64,000 nt of DNA, taken from Candidatus Gastranaerophilales bacterium (GTDB lineage: Bacteria; Cyanobacteriota; Vampirovibrionia; Gastranaerophilales; Gastranaerophilaceae). The stretch lies in the NCBI GenBank assembly GCA_944324945.1, contig CALUYE010000005.1, positions 52,236 to 116,235 of the forward strand, in the 5' to 3' direction. Under the pieces are notes generated by a model. It was not told where the DNA came from. It worked only from the letters and a program-made list of their open reading frames with translations, and searched no databases. The translations under genes were made by a program, and so were the position numbers. Below are positions 26,030-34,685 of the stretch, one piece after another (the first letter of the stretch is position 1; the number at the start of each line of letters is the position of its first letter).

Positions 26030-26953
26030 CTAGCTTTCCCGATTGATAAGAAAAATAGTCTTATTTAGTTTAATAAGCAGTTTTTGTTTTTCGTTATCTA
26101 TATTGTTTTTGCTGTATTTCCCGCTTGATGTCGGGATATATTTAGAATAATAATTTGAATCATACAAAAGATTACCTAAAACTTTAGAATAATAATTTGC
26201 GCTTAAAATATTTCTATAGCTTTCTTTTAGAGCATCCGAGCGGTTTTTATATTTTTCTTCAAAATTAATACATAAAAGATCAAGCATATTAACGCATGCG
26301 TTAAATCTTTGAACGTCGCCGTTTTCTTCTATGCATTTTTTAAGATTTAAAAGAGCATATTTTGTTTTTTGAATATCTTTAAGATATTCGCTTGTTGTAT
26401 CCTCTTTTTTTAAAATATTATCCAAAAAAAGCGCATCTTTAAGGGGTGCTTGTTTTAATTTTTCACTTTCAATTTCGCTATTCAGCTCTTCAAGCGTCGG
26501 AACTTTGTATTCATCTTTTCTATCTATCGTTTGAGCGGGTTTTTTATATTGAAATTCGCGCGATATATCGGGAAGTTCGCCATAATATCCTCTTTTTGGT
26601 TCATCGTCTTTTTTATCTTTTTTAAATTTATTTATTAAAGAAGAAAAAAATCCTTCTTTTTCTTTTTGGGATAGTTGAGTATTTTGCACAGGTTGCGGGG
26701 TTTGATTTTTTAAAGTGTCCGATTTATCGGGTTCATTATTTTTATTCTGTGCTTCATCAAGCCTTTTTTGTAAAGCATCATAATCTTCCTGAATCTTTTT
26801 TTCAATTTGTGAAAAATCCTGTGTCTTATTTGAATAAACACTGTTTATATCAACATCGTCATTTAGAAAAAACTCTTCTGCGCAACAAAATGAATTCATT
26901 GCGCAAAAATAAGTTAATATTACTAAATTGAGAAAAATAAGTAACTTTTTCAT
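26030..26953 (-). CDS. Unrecognised exported protein in flagellar operon
   Basis: 307 residues. A signal peptide is clear (MKKLLIFLNLVILTYFCAMNSFCCAEE), cleaved near residue 25. The next 130 residues are charged and disordered, including NKFKKDKKDDEPKRGYYGELPD. The C-terminal half is helical (TKYALLNLKKCIEENGDVQRFNACVNMLDLL). No family was recognised. It follows the hook-like gene by 12 bases in the same leftward operon as the FliJ- and FliK-like genes, so an extracytoplasmic flagellar role is plausible but unproven. Confidence 0.6.
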   Translation of the reverse strand: MKKLLIFLNLVILTYFCAMNSFCCAEEFFLNDDVDINSVYSNKTQDFSQIEKKIQEDYDALQKRLDEAQNKNNEPDKSDTLKNQTPQPVQNTQLSQKEKEGFFSSLINKFKKDKKDDEPKRGYYGELPDISREFQYKKPAQTIDRKDEYKVPTLEELNSEIESEKLKQAPLKDALFLDNILKKEDTTSEYLKDIQKTKYALLNLKKCIEENGDVQRFNACVNMLDLLCINFEEKYKNRSDALKESYRNILSANYYSKVLGNLLYDSNYYSKYIPTSSGKYSKNNIDNEKQKLLIKLNKTIFLINRES

Positions 26954-26965
26954 AAATTTTCACTG

Positions 26966-27799
26966 TTAATCAAGTAAAGACATAGCACTTTCTAAAAGTT
27001 GTTTATATGTCGACATGATTTTATCGGTTATATTCATTTGAATATTTGCCTGTTTCCAGTATGTCGCATTAGCCTTAAAATCAATGTTTGACAACTCTAT
27101 GCAGCCGCTTTGTATTGAACCTCTGCCTATGACGGGTTTACCCGAATACGGAGTTTCCAAAAACTGTCCTTCTTTATATTCAAAAAGCTCCTGGGGATTG
27201 TGAAAATTCATAATTGCAATTTTATACAACGGTGTCGCTTCTTTTCCGCCGTTTGTTTTACCGTAGAAAACACCGTCTGATTTTATTTCAAATTCATCGT
27301 ATTTACCTAAATATTTGCCGTTATCAGGGTCAATCCAGAGTTTAATTTCCGTTGTCGGAACGCTCAGTGCTCCCCCTTGAGCTATTGTTTCTTCAAAAGC
27401 ACCGTCTGAAAGAGATTTTGTGCCTGACATGATTTCGCCTTTATCATTTAAGATATACCCTTGAACTTTAGAGCCGTCAGATGCACAATAAACACCTTCG
27501 CCGTTTAATTTAAATTCGCCGAGGCGGGTGTAGGCAACTTTACCTTCTTCATTTCTTAAAACAAAATAGCCGTTTCCTTCAAGAAAAACATTTTCACTTG
27601 AAGTACCGGGGATTGCTTTACCTTGTCCCGTATTTTTTAATACTCTATCGGGAATTGTGGCATCTAAATATGTTTTAAAGGTCATTTGATTTTCTCTATA
27701 GCCCGGAGTATACATATTGGTTAAATTTTCAGAGATTGAATTTAACCACTCAACCGTGCTTTTTTGCATGTTCATTGCGTTAATAAATGCATCTCTCAT
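26966..27799 (-). CDS. Flagellar hook/basal-body protein, FlgE/FlgF/FlgG-like
   Basis: 277 residues. The N-terminal helix STVEWLNSISENLTNMYTPGYRENQM has the rod motif as SENLTN. The core has FLEGNGYFVLRNEEGKVAYTRLGEFKLNGEGVYCASDG, and the C-terminus SGCIELSNIDFKANATYWKQANIQMNITDKIMSTYKQLLESA is family-typical. At 277 residues it is longer than the two rod proteins near 20 kb and shorter than most FlgE. Lying after the FliK-like gene, it may be the hook protein or a third rod protein. It overlaps the previous gene by 4 bases. Confidence 0.8.
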   Translation of the reverse strand: MRDAFINAMNMQKSTVEWLNSISENLTNMYTPGYRENQMTFKTYLDATIPDRVLKNTGQGKAIPGTSSENVFLEGNGYFVLRNEEGKVAYTRLGEFKLNGEGVYCASDGSKVQGYILNDKGEIMSGTKSLSDGAFEETIAQGGALSVPTTEIKLWIDPDNGKYLGKYDEFEIKSDGVFYGKTNGGKEATPLYKIAIMNFHNPQELFEYKEGQFLETPYSGKPVIGRGSIQSGCIELSNIDFKANATYWKQANIQMNITDKIMSTYKQLLESAMSLLD

Positions 27800-28437
27800 C
27801 GGTTTTTACCTCGTTTTTCTTTTTTTGAAGAATCTTCTTTATATCTTGAATATCCTAAATAAGAATAGTTTATTTCTTCATCGTCAAAATTTTGCCTTAA
27901 GCTCTGGATATTATTTTTTAAATATTTCTCAACTTCGCTTGAACCGGGGATAAAATGAGCCTGAATTTTGCCATCGGAATCCATTTTTAAAATTACCGTT
28001 ATATCTTTATCAAAATCAAGCCTTATCGGTTTTTTGGAATCAAAGGAAGTTTGAAGCATATTCAAAAGAGAGTTTGTTGCGTTAATTTTTTTGTTATCAA
28101 AAGTTGTTAATTCAATTTTGTTATCTTCAACACTGTAATTTATTAAATTTTGCTGATTTAAAAGATTTACGAAAAATATCGCATCGTTTACCCCGATTTT
28201 ATCGGCATTTATGTCAAATTCCGCACCGAAATCAAGATTTAAAAATTTATTATTTATCTCATCTTCAAGTGATAAAGTCCTTGTCGGAGATAAAAAATTT
28301 TCAAATATCTGATTTAAACGCTCTCTTATATCAAAAAAACTTTCGCTTTTTTGACTGATGTATTGAATTTCGTTTGTTTGTGTCTGTTGAAATTCAACGG
28401 GTTTATTAATTTGTTGTATTTCGCCTGTAAGTTCCAT
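27796..28437 (-). CDS. FliK-like hook-length control protein (C-terminal domain type)
   Basis: 213 residues. The N-terminal 100 residues are acidic and unassigned. The C-terminal half (ITVILKMDSDGKIQAHFIPGSSEVEKYLKNNIQSLRQNFDDEEINYSYLGYSR, read as LKMDSDGKIQAHF then VEKYLKNNIQSLRQNF) fits the Flg_hook/FliK C-terminal pattern. That pattern has a paired strand, followed by r..L...l..LR..L...G. The position directly after fliJ and before a hook-type gene is the classic fliJ-fliK-flgD/flgE order. FliK measures hook length and switches export. The call rests mostly on context and pattern, and the protein is half the usual FliK length. Confidence 0.55.
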   Translation of the reverse strand: MELTGEIQQINKPVEFQQTQTNEIQYISQKSESFFDIRERLNQIFENFLSPTRTLSLEDEINNKFLNLDFGAEFDINADKIGVNDAIFFVNLLNQQNLINYSVEDNKIELTTFDNKKINATNSLLNMLQTSFDSKKPIRLDFDKDITVILKMDSDGKIQAHFIPGSSEVEKYLKNNIQSLRQNFDDEEINYSYLGYSRYKEDSSKKEKRGKNR

Positions 28438-28920
28438 TTATATCTCTTTGTTTTTTAGTTCCAATTCTTCTGATTCTTGCTCTTCCTTGAGAGCAACCTT
28501 TTTTGCATAAAATTTCTGCGAGCCTATTTCATTTAACTCTTTTAATTCACGAGCTTTTTCTTCTTGAATATATTCTTCTTTTTGGTGTTCTTTATGTTTT
28601 TCTAAGACGTTAACTTCCTGTTCTTTAATTTTTAAAACTTCTTTTTCGTGGTTTAGTTTGTCAATTGCTTCTTTTTTTAATTGTTTTAATCTTTCATCTT
28701 CTTCCCACAAATGTTTGATAAATTTATCATAACTGTCATACATCATAGGGTCTGCACTTCGCATTTGTTCGCTCAGGGTTTTAATTTCATCAAGATTCTT
28801 TAATATCATAAGCTCGATTCTATCAACTTCTTCTTGAGCTTTAATTACAACTTGCAACTGTTCTTCTTTTTTTCTTATCCTGATTTCAAGAATCTTTTGC
28901 AATCTGTATCTAAAGGGCAT
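28438..28920 (-). CDS. FliJ-like flagellar export protein
   Basis: 160 residues, almost entirely coiled coil. It begins MPFRYRLQKILEIRIRKKEEQLQ, the FliJ N-terminal pattern (f.yrLq.lLdlr...ee), and continues with heptads rich in K and E. FliJ is the stalk protein of the type III export ATPase complex in the cytoplasm. It is the first gene of the leftward fliJ-fliK-like-hook-like block; the next stop and start are adjacent. Low complexity makes identity less certain than context suggests. Confidence 0.72.
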   Translation of the reverse strand: MPFRYRLQKILEIRIRKKEEQLQVVIKAQEEVDRIELMILKNLDEIKTLSEQMRSADPMMYDSYDKFIKHLWEEDERLKQLKKEAIDKLNHEKEVLKIKEQEVNVLEKHKEHQKEEYIQEEKARELKELNEIGSQKFYAKKVALKEEQESEELELKNKEI

Positions 28921-28967
28921 TTGACATAATCTTTCAAAGATATACTATTCAATATAATTTACGGTCA

Positions 28968-30005
28968 ATGTGCTTTTCTTATTTAATGAAAATTTTATTT
29001 AAGTCAAAAAAATACATTAAATATATGATTTTAAAAGCAAAAAATATGGTTGATAATTTTACTATGATGAGGGGATTAGTAAAAAAGTTTTTTTTAGTTA
29101 TATGTTTTGTGTTATTTTCAAGCAGTTGTACTTTTGCGCTTGAAAAAGTAGGAATAATTACAGACACAATCCTAACCCCCGTAACATATTACAATGCATA
29201 CTTTAGAACGCCCGAGTTTTTTGCTCATGATATTAAAACAGCGCTTTATAAAAAAAATGTTCAAGTAATTCCGATTGATGAAACAAAAGAAGCGCTTATA
29301 AAAGCGGGTTTAAAACAAAACGATCTTCAAATCCTTCAAGGTTTACAGCAGGGATACAACATAGATTATCAATTTTTAGAAAAAATAACAAAAAGATTAG
29401 GTGTTAAAAAAATAATAGTTGTTACGATGGGAATGGATATTCAAAGGGATTTTTTAAAAAACACTCTTTGGAACAGCTTAAACATAGCAGGTTTTGACAC
29501 GGTTAACCCGACGCACAGGGTAAGCGTTTATGTCGGATTCTTTGATGTGGCAAATCAAAATGTCTTATGGGAAAGTATTTACGCTAAAAACATAAGAAAC
29601 AATAAAATGAAAAATCTCGATACCGCAATATCAAATAACTATGAAGGAATGCTTCGCTTAAAAGAATATTCAAAATACATAAGCCCCGATATTGCCTATA
29701 ATGTTAAAATGAAGATGCTAAACCCGAATTATGTTGAACCTCCGACATTTATCACAAGAGAAAACATAAAACAATACGCAAAAGACAGACACAATATAGG
29801 TTCTAAAAAGGAACTGTCTGAAATTGAGCGCAAAAAATGGGATACGGATAAATTAATAGAAGATACGAAAGAAAACGTAAAAGATAAAACAAACAAAGCA
29901 AAAACTAAAGTAAAAGAAGCAAACACATCTCTAAAAGCAAAACTATCCGACTTCTTTTCAAAATTTAAAAGAAAGCCAAAACAAGAAAATATAGATTGGC
30001 TATAG
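28968..30005 (+). CDS. Unrecognised exported protein
   Basis: Up to 345 residues, but the true start is probably near 29064 (MMRGLVKKFFLVICFVLF), which gives a normal signal peptide ending SSSCTFALEK. The mature part begins VGIITDTILTPVTYYNAYFRTPEFFAHDIKTAL and contains alpha/beta-like stretches (VKKIIVVTMGMD, HRVSVYVGFFDVANQNVLW). It ends in a Lys-rich helical tail from about residue 285. Upstream methionines are possible starts and no clear ribosome site decides. A TATAAT box lies at 28953-28958. It precedes fliL on the same strand, and fliL's -35 overlaps its stop. Function unknown. Confidence 0.6.
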   Translation: MCFSYLMKILFKSKKYIKYMILKAKNMVDNFTMMRGLVKKFFLVICFVLFSSSCTFALEKVGIITDTILTPVTYYNAYFRTPEFFAHDIKTALYKKNVQVIPIDETKEALIKAGLKQNDLQILQGLQQGYNIDYQFLEKITKRLGVKKIIVVTMGMDIQRDFLKNTLWNSLNIAGFDTVNPTHRVSVYVGFFDVANQNVLWESIYAKNIRNNKMKNLDTAISNNYEGMLRLKEYSKYISPDIAYNVKMKMLNPNYVEPPTFITRENIKQYAKDRHNIGSKKELSEIERKKWDTDKLIEDTKENVKDKTNKAKTKVKEANTSLKAKLSDFFSKFKRKPKQENIDWL

Positions 30006-30024
30006 AAGAAAAATTAAGTATAAT
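29996..30024 (+). promoter_or_regulatory. Sigma-70-type promoter of fliL-fliN
   Basis: TTGGCT (29996-30001), exact 17-base spacer, TATAAT (30019-30024). The leader is about 20 bases and includes GGAGGA before the fliL ATG. Confidence 0.6.
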
Positions 30025-30052
30025 AAAAACATAATTAATTTACGGAGGAAAT

Positions 30053-30664
30053 ATGGCAAAACCTGTAGATAATAACGACAATAAAAACCCCAACAACAAA
30101 AAAGGGTTTGAAATGACCGCAACAAATGCGATTTTATTAAGCAACGTTATTTTAATTATAGTAATTGTTGTTTCAATGATTACAACATATTCTCTTTTAA
30201 ACCATACGATCGATAAAAAAATATCACAAATAGTTCAAGGAGAAGAAGCAACCGAAGAAGAAGAAAACGAAGCCCCGCAGGAAGGAATTTTACTGGATCT
30301 TGGGGATTTTATATTAAACTTAGCCGACACAACCCACAGAAGGTATTTAAAAGTAGGAATTGCGCTTGAATTATCAAAAACGGACGAAGAAATAGCGCAA
30401 GAATCGCAGCCCGCTCCAAAAGCCTCAGGCCATGGTGCTGCTGCTCCAAATCAAATGGATTTAATTGCTTCAGAAATGGAAAGGTATAAACCTGCTATAA
30501 GGGATGCTGTTATTTCGGTTTTATCAAACAAAACTTCCGATGAATTATCAACCCCGACAGGAAAAGAGCTTGCAAAAGAAGAAATTTTGGAAATGGTAAA
30601 CGGAATTTTTGCAGGACAAAGAGAAGTTATGAGAGTAAGCTTCGGACAATTTATAATTCAATAA
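30053..30664 (+). CDS. fliL: Flagellar basal-body-associated protein FliL
   Basis: 203 residues. A cytoplasmic leader of about 25 residues precedes one membrane helix (AILLSNVILIIVIVVSMIT), then an acidic linker (EEATEEEENEAPQEG) and the FliL domain (LDLGDFILNLADTTHRRYLKVGIALEL...RDAVISVLSNKTSDELSTPTGKE). The C-terminus VMRVSFGQFIIQ matches the usual V..VyFt.FviQ. FliL supports stator assembly. An Ala/Pro insert (QPAPKASGHGAAAPNQ) interrupts the domain. fliN follows after 8 bases. Confidence 0.9.
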   Translation: MAKPVDNNDNKNPNNKKGFEMTATNAILLSNVILIIVIVVSMITTYSLLNHTIDKKISQIVQGEEATEEEENEAPQEGILLDLGDFILNLADTTHRRYLKVGIALELSKTDEEIAQESQPAPKASGHGAAAPNQMDLIASEMERYKPAIRDAVISVLSNKTSDELSTPTGKELAKEEILEMVNGIFAGQREVMRVSFGQFIIQ

Positions 30665-30672
30665 GGCTAATT

Positions 30673-31200
30673 ATGGAAGATAAAGAAATACAAAACAACA
30701 GTGAAAATTTATCCGATAATGAATTATTATCGGATTTAAATAATGATTTTACCATAGACAGCGAGGATATGGAATTTTCCCATAAAAAAGAAATTATTGA
30801 AGTCCGAGAGGAACCAAAAGAAAATACAAAACAAGAAACACCCGACGATACAAATTTCAACAAAACATCCGCCCATGATTTAATTACGGTGCGCCCCGTA
30901 AAATTTCAGGAATTTGAAAAAGAAGAAATTATCCCATCCATTAAGAAAAATCTTGATATTATGCAGGATGTAATGATGCATATCAGTGTTGAAATAGGAA
31001 AAACAAAATCTTCAATAAGAGAAGTTATGGAGTTAAAAAAAGGTTCAATTGTAGAATTAAACAAAGTTGCAGGAGAACCTGTCGAAATATACGTTAACGA
31101 AAAACTCGTCGCAAAAGGCGAAGTAATAGTAATGGAAGATAAGTTCGGCGTCAGGGTTACAACAACAAATCTCCCGAAAGACCCGGAAGATGATTATTAA
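30673..31200 (+). CDS. fliN: Flagellar motor switch protein FliN
   Basis: 175 residues. The first 90 are acidic and poorly conserved. The C-terminal SpoA (FliN) domain is plain: DVMMHISVEIGKTKSSIREVMELKKGSIVELNKVAGEPVEIYVNEKLVAKGEVIVMEDKFGVRVT. The parts VEIGKTK, LKKGSIVELNK and GEPVEIYVN are decisive. FliN forms the base of the C-ring and binds CheY and the export ATPase. The long N-terminus is reminiscent of FliY, but it has no phosphatase domain. Followed by a strong terminator. Confidence 0.92.
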   Translation: MEDKEIQNNSENLSDNELLSDLNNDFTIDSEDMEFSHKKEIIEVREEPKENTKQETPDDTNFNKTSAHDLITVRPVKFQEFEKEEIIPSIKKNLDIMQDVMMHISVEIGKTKSSIREVMELKKGSIVELNKVAGEPVEIYVNEKLVAKGEVIVMEDKFGVRVTTTNLPKDPEDDY

Positions 31201-31201
31201 A

Positions 31202-31230
31202 AAAGCGGGGTTTAACCCCGCTTTAATTAT
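31202..31230. terminator. Bidirectional terminator between fliN and Bax-inhibitor gene
   Basis: A perfect 9-bp stem AAAGCGGGG (31202-31210) and CCCCGCTTT (31216-31224) with a 5-base loop has A-rich and T-rich flanks, so it can end both convergent units. Confidence 0.88.
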
Positions 31231-31233
31231 TTA

Positions 31234-31962
31234 TTAATCACGTCTTTGAAGCTGCGCCAATAAACGCAAGATTTCAAAATATAACCATATTAACGTAACA
31301 AGCAAACTGAAAGCGCAATACCATTCAAAATAATCAGGCAGATTTCTTTTTTCTCCCTGTTCGACAAAATCAAAATCCAAAATGAAATTAAGTGCGGCTA
31401 TGGCACAAATTACAACACTTATAACAATTCCCATAACAGAACCGTTAAATACTGTCATCGGATGACCAAAAAACGCTCCTATCATACCGATAGCATAAAA
31501 TATCGCAATTGCAATTGTTGATATTAAAATAACCTGCCTGAATTTTTCCGTTGCTTGAATTACTCTTGCTTTATATAAAAATAACATTGTAAATAAAACA
31601 AGCAAAGTTAAAACAACGGCGTTTACTACAATCCCGTTATAAAGACTGTTATATGCATAACTTACAGCCCCCGCCAATAAACCTTCGCATAGCGCATAAG
31701 CAGGTGCGGTTATTTTTGAAGCTCTCGGATTAAAAGCGGTTACAATTGCCAAAATTATACCGATTACAAGAGAGCTTATTATAAATAAATTTGCTTTATC
31801 CATAAATCCTTTTGCCATTAAATCCCAGGTATATAGCCCCGATAGAGCAACAATACCCGTAAGAATTAAAGTTTTATTAATTGAACCCTGGATTGTCATT
31901 GGTTTTGAATCTAAAATAACGTTTTCGACAACTTTTGGATTCATCATAGGGTTTGAAGTCAT
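31234..31962 (-). CDS. Bax inhibitor-1/YccA family membrane protein
   Basis: 242 residues with about seven hydrophobic segments. Family marks include GSINKTLILTGIVALSGLYTW near the N-terminus, SKITAPAYALCEGLLAGAVSYAYNSLYNG, and the C-terminal FDFVEQG...PDYFEWYCAFSLLVTLIWLYFEILRLL. This subgroup of YbhL/YccA-like proteins is common in bacteria and may modulate protein quality control or ion leakage; its exact role is not known. GGAGG precedes the ATG. It converges on fliN at the shared terminator. Confidence 0.88.
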   Translation of the reverse strand: MTSNPMMNPKVVENVILDSKPMTIQGSINKTLILTGIVALSGLYTWDLMAKGFMDKANLFIISSLVIGIILAIVTAFNPRASKITAPAYALCEGLLAGAVSYAYNSLYNGIVVNAVVLTLLVLFTMLFLYKARVIQATEKFRQVILISTIAIAIFYAIGMIGAFFGHPMTVFNGSVMGIVISVVICAIAALNFILDFDFVEQGEKRNLPDYFEWYCAFSLLVTLIWLYFEILRLLAQLQRRD

Positions 31963-31989
31963 ATTTCCTCCTTTATAAACAAGTTGTAT

Positions 31990-32019
31990 TTGAATTATAC
32001 AACAATTTTGAGTTAAAAT
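31990..32019 (+). promoter_or_regulatory. Promoter of coaE, leaderless
   Basis: TTGAAT (31990-31995), an 18-base spacer and TAAAAT (32014-32019). Six bases separate it from the coaE ATG and there is no ribosome site. Confidence 0.5.
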
Positions 32020-32025
32020 AAAGCT

Positions 32026-32577
32026 ATGCTTAAAATAGGTTTAACGGGTAATATTGCAGCAGGAAAAACACAGGTCGAAAAAATAATCTCATCGCTTGGT
32101 TTTAGTGTTATTGATCTTGATAATGTTTCACATGAAATTCTTGAATATAATAAAACAGCGAAAGATGAAATTTTAAAAGAATTTAAAACCCTTAACAGAA
32201 AAGAACTGGGTGATATTATCTTTAAAAACCCAAAAAAAAGAAAAAAACTTGAAAACATAATCCATCCGATTTTAAACAAATGTATTGAAAACTTTTTTAT
32301 TGACAACAAAAATAAAAACGCTGCTTTTGTCTCGGGTGCAACCATATTTGAAGCAGGTTTTGATAAAACATTCGATAAAATTATTTTAATTGATGCACCT
32401 AAAGAAACAAAAATTAACCGCTTAATGAAGCGCAACAATTTAACATATAAAGAAGCTTTATTAAGACTTGAAACACAAGAAAACAACAGAAACAAAACAA
32501 AATATATAATCGATAACGATTCAGACTTTGAAACTTTAGAAAAAAAAGTTAAAGAGCTTTTAAAAAAAATGTTATAA
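32026..32577 (+). CDS. coaE: Dephospho-CoA kinase
   Basis: 183 residues, slightly short for the family. The P-loop is G8-NIAAGKT, followed by SLGFSVIDLDNVSHEIL with the CoA-binding Asp pair. HPILNKCIENFF and LIDAPKETKINRLMKRNNLTYKEALLRLETQ form the lid, and YIIDNDSDFETLEKKVKEL is the usual C-terminus. It phosphorylates dephospho-CoA in the last step of CoA synthesis. It is monocistronic, with a probably leaderless transcript. Confidence 0.92.
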   Translation: MLKIGLTGNIAAGKTQVEKIISSLGFSVIDLDNVSHEILEYNKTAKDEILKEFKTLNRKELGDIIFKNPKKRKKLENIIHPILNKCIENFFIDNKNKNAAFVSGATIFEAGFDKTFDKIILIDAPKETKINRLMKRNNLTYKEALLRLETQENNRNKTKYIIDNDSDFETLEKKVKELLKKML

Positions 32578-32603
32578 ATTTTTTAAAAAAGGGAACTATA
32601 TAA

Positions 32604-32672
32604 GTGGCGGTTGACGTTCGTGGACTTAAAACCCCTCGACTGCTCCGCTTGAAGATTAATGTTTAATCAAAG
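32604..32672. other. GC-richer patch of unknown nature in an intergenic gap
   Basis: Between coaE and the next gene, about 60 bases from GTGGCGGTTGACGTTCG to CTGCTCCGCTTG are much richer in G+C than the surrounding sequence. A 20-codon reading frame from a GTG exists but has no support. It could be a small RNA, a relic or part of a repeat; nothing was recognised. Confidence 0.25.
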
Positions 32673-32675
32673 ATT

Positions 32676-32707
32676 AAAAGCTCCCTTAAAGGGAGCTTTT
32701 GGGTTTT
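32676..32707 (+). terminator. Intrinsic terminator downstream of coaE
   Basis: AAAAGCTCCCTT (32676-32687) pairs with AAGGGAGCTTTT (32689-32700) across the centre, followed by GGGTTTTT. This strong hairpin ends the coaE transcript or a short RNA from the GC-rich patch. Confidence 0.8.
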
Positions 32708-32777
32708 TATTTGAAATTAAGGAAGATATAATATAAACTTATAAAAAGAGTTTATATGATTTTTTAGGAAAAATTTT

Positions 32778-33371
32778 ATGAAAAAGATAATATTATTTTT
32801 ATTTTGCTTGATTTTATCAATTCAAATGGCACATGCAGCAGATAAAATCCATGTTAGAGCGCTAAGCCCTTTTAACAGTATAACGCCGCCTGAAACATTC
32901 AAAGTGGAAGTTATAAATGATGGGGTTATTGATGATATTGATTTTATTAAAGGAGATATAATTAACTGCACACTTGAAAAAGTTACTGATCCTAAAAGAG
33001 CTAAAAGAAACGCTAAAATATATTTAAACGTAGTAAGTTATGAAGACAATAAAGGAAAACACGATTTTTTAACCCCCCTAAGGGCAAAATACGCAAAAAG
33101 CGTTATAAATAAAGAAGAAATCAAAAAAATTCCTCCCAAAAAAATCGTCAAAAAAACCGCTTCGACAGTGGGAAGCTTTTTTGTCAAAGGATTTTCATAC
33201 GGAGTTTCTTTTGTTGACGGATTTAGCGAAAATAAAGAAGATAACAGGCTAAAATCAGGAGCTAAACAAGTGTATGACGATTCGTTTTTATCATATATCG
33301 AATACGGCAGCGAAGTAGAAATCAAAGAAGGTGACGAATTTTACCTTGTTATTTCAAAGAAAAAAGATTAA
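32778..33371 (+). CDS. Unrecognised exported protein
   Basis: 197 residues. [23 protein letters not shown] is a clear signal peptide with an AHA cleavage site. The mature part begins [26 protein letters not shown] and has beta-rich stretches, then a Lys/Pro region [24 protein letters not shown]. The strand-rich start resembles small envelope proteins, but no family is recognised. An AGGAAA ribosome site precedes ATG. The 3' end overlaps the convergent prfB stop by 4 bases. Function unknown. Confidence 0.65.
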   Translation: MKKIILFLFCLILSIQMAHAADKIHVRALSPFNSITPPETFKVEVINDGVIDDIDFIKGDIINCTLEKVTDPKRAKRNAKIYLNVVSYEDNKGKHDFLTPLRAKYAKSVINKEEIKKIPPKKIVKKTASTVGSFFVKGFSYGVSFVDGFSENKEDNRLKSGAKQVYDDSFLSYIEYGSEVEIKEGDEFYLVISKKKD

Positions 33372-34466
33372 ATTTGTTTTCTTAAATAACTTTCAATAAA
33401 CCCGTCTATTTCACCATTCATAACACCTTCAACATCAGAAGTCTCATAGCCTGTCCTATGATCTTTTACAAGTTTATAAGGGTGAAAAACATAACTTCTT
33501 ATTTGAGAACCGAAATTTACATCCATGACACCACCCTTCAATTGCCCCATTTTGGCCTCATATTCCGCTTGTTTTATGGCAATTAATTTTGAAGCAAGCA
33601 TTTCAAGAGCCGTTTCCTTATTTTGCAATTGCGAGCGCTGCTGCTGGCATTTTACAACAATTCCTGTCGGGATATGTTTTATTCTGACCGCCGTTTCAAC
33701 TTTATTAACATTCTGACCGCCTGCACCGCCCGAGCGCATGGTATCAACTTCAATGTCTTCGCTTTTTATCTCAATTTTATCATTAAAATTCTCAATAACG
33801 GGAGATACTTCCAAAGAAGCAAAACTTGTCTGCCTTTTGCCGTTAGCGTTAAAAGGCGAAATACGCACTAGTCTATGCACTCCTTTTTCCGCTTTTGAAT
33901 ATCCATAAGCATAAAGCCCCGATAATTTTATTGAAGCCGACTTAATCCCTGCTTCATCTCCTTCTGATTTATCAAGCAATTGAGCTTCATACCCTCTTAA
34001 CTGCGCCCATCTTAAATACATCCTTAAAAGCATATCTGCCCAATCCTGCGCATCCGTACCCCCGGCACCTGCCGTTATCGTTAAAATGGCGTCATTTTTA
34101 TCATATTCACCATTTAACATATTTTCTAAATCAAACTTATCAAACTCATTTTCAAGCTTTAATAAATTCTCCCTGCCCTCAAAAATTAAATTCTCATCCC
34201 CCAATTCAAACGCAACCATAGCATCATCTATAGTACTTTTCCAAGAATTTAACTTATCAATTTTTGATTTAATTTCTTTTTGCTCTTTTAAAAGTTTAGA
34301 AGAGGCCTCCTGATTAGACCAAATATCTTCTCTTTTAAGTTCATTTTCAATCTCAATTAAACGTTTATTAAGACACTCAAGGTCAAAGACACCTTTCTAA
34401 AGCTTCGAGTCTAAATGTCAAACAGTCAATCTTTTGCTTCAATTCATCTTTTATATTGATATCCAT
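33368..34466 (-). CDS. prfB: Peptide chain release factor 2 with programmed +1 frameshift
   Basis: The gene starts at the ATG at 34466 with a 27-codon first frame ([11 protein letters not shown]...) that ends at an in-frame TGA (34385-34383). The site reads AAAGG, a 3-base gap, then CTT TGA C, the conserved RF2 autoregulatory shift with its internal Shine-Dalgarno. Slipping +1 joins the second frame ([17 protein letters not shown]), giving 27 + 338 = 365 residues, the length of E. coli RF2. The tripeptide anticodon SPF (RISPFNANG) and the catalytic GGQ ([13 protein letters not shown]) are intact. RF2 recognises UGA and UAA, so shortage of RF2 raises its own synthesis. It faces the putative invertible segment. 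Confidence 0.95.
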
Positions 34467-34525
34467 GGTTATATTTTACTACAGGCACAAAAAAACATCA
34501 TGCAATGAGAATAATTTAATAAAAA

Positions 34526-34556
34526 TAACTCAACATAATTAAACTTTTGTTGAGTT
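34526..34556 (+). repeat. Left arm of perfect 31-bp inverted repeat, itself a dyad
   Basis: This arm is the exact reverse complement of 34686-34716. Within it, AACTCAACA (34527-34535) and TGTTGAGTT (34548-34556) are 9-bp inverted half-sites around an asymmetric 12-base centre (TAATTAAACTTT). That is the layout of a tyrosine-recombinase core site. Confidence 0.85.
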
Positions 34557-34685
34557 GTTTTAAAAACTTTTAAAATTATTGTAGCATAAAGAAAAAATAC
34601 CATTGCAAATTAATAATAATTTATTAATTTTATTTAACATTTTCAAAATAAATATTTCAAAGCTTAATTTATGGCACTTCAGGCA
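34557..34685. other. Putative 129-bp invertible segment
   Basis: The AT-rich segment between the two inverted arms contains no gene. Its best promoter-like signal points left, towards prfB: on the minus strand TGCTACAAT (34586-34578), an extended -10, with TTGCAA (34608-34603) 19 bases upstream. Inversion would aim this signal at the recombinase-like gene and the polysaccharide operon. With the flanking bases this is the only content of the 302-base gap between prfB and the next gene. Confidence 0.5.

Noticed and set aside
34383..34466. In-frame TGA near the start of prfB could indicate a pseudogene
   Set aside because: The stop is the conserved CTT TGA C programmed frameshift site with an upstream AAAGG, and the combined length equals normal RF2.
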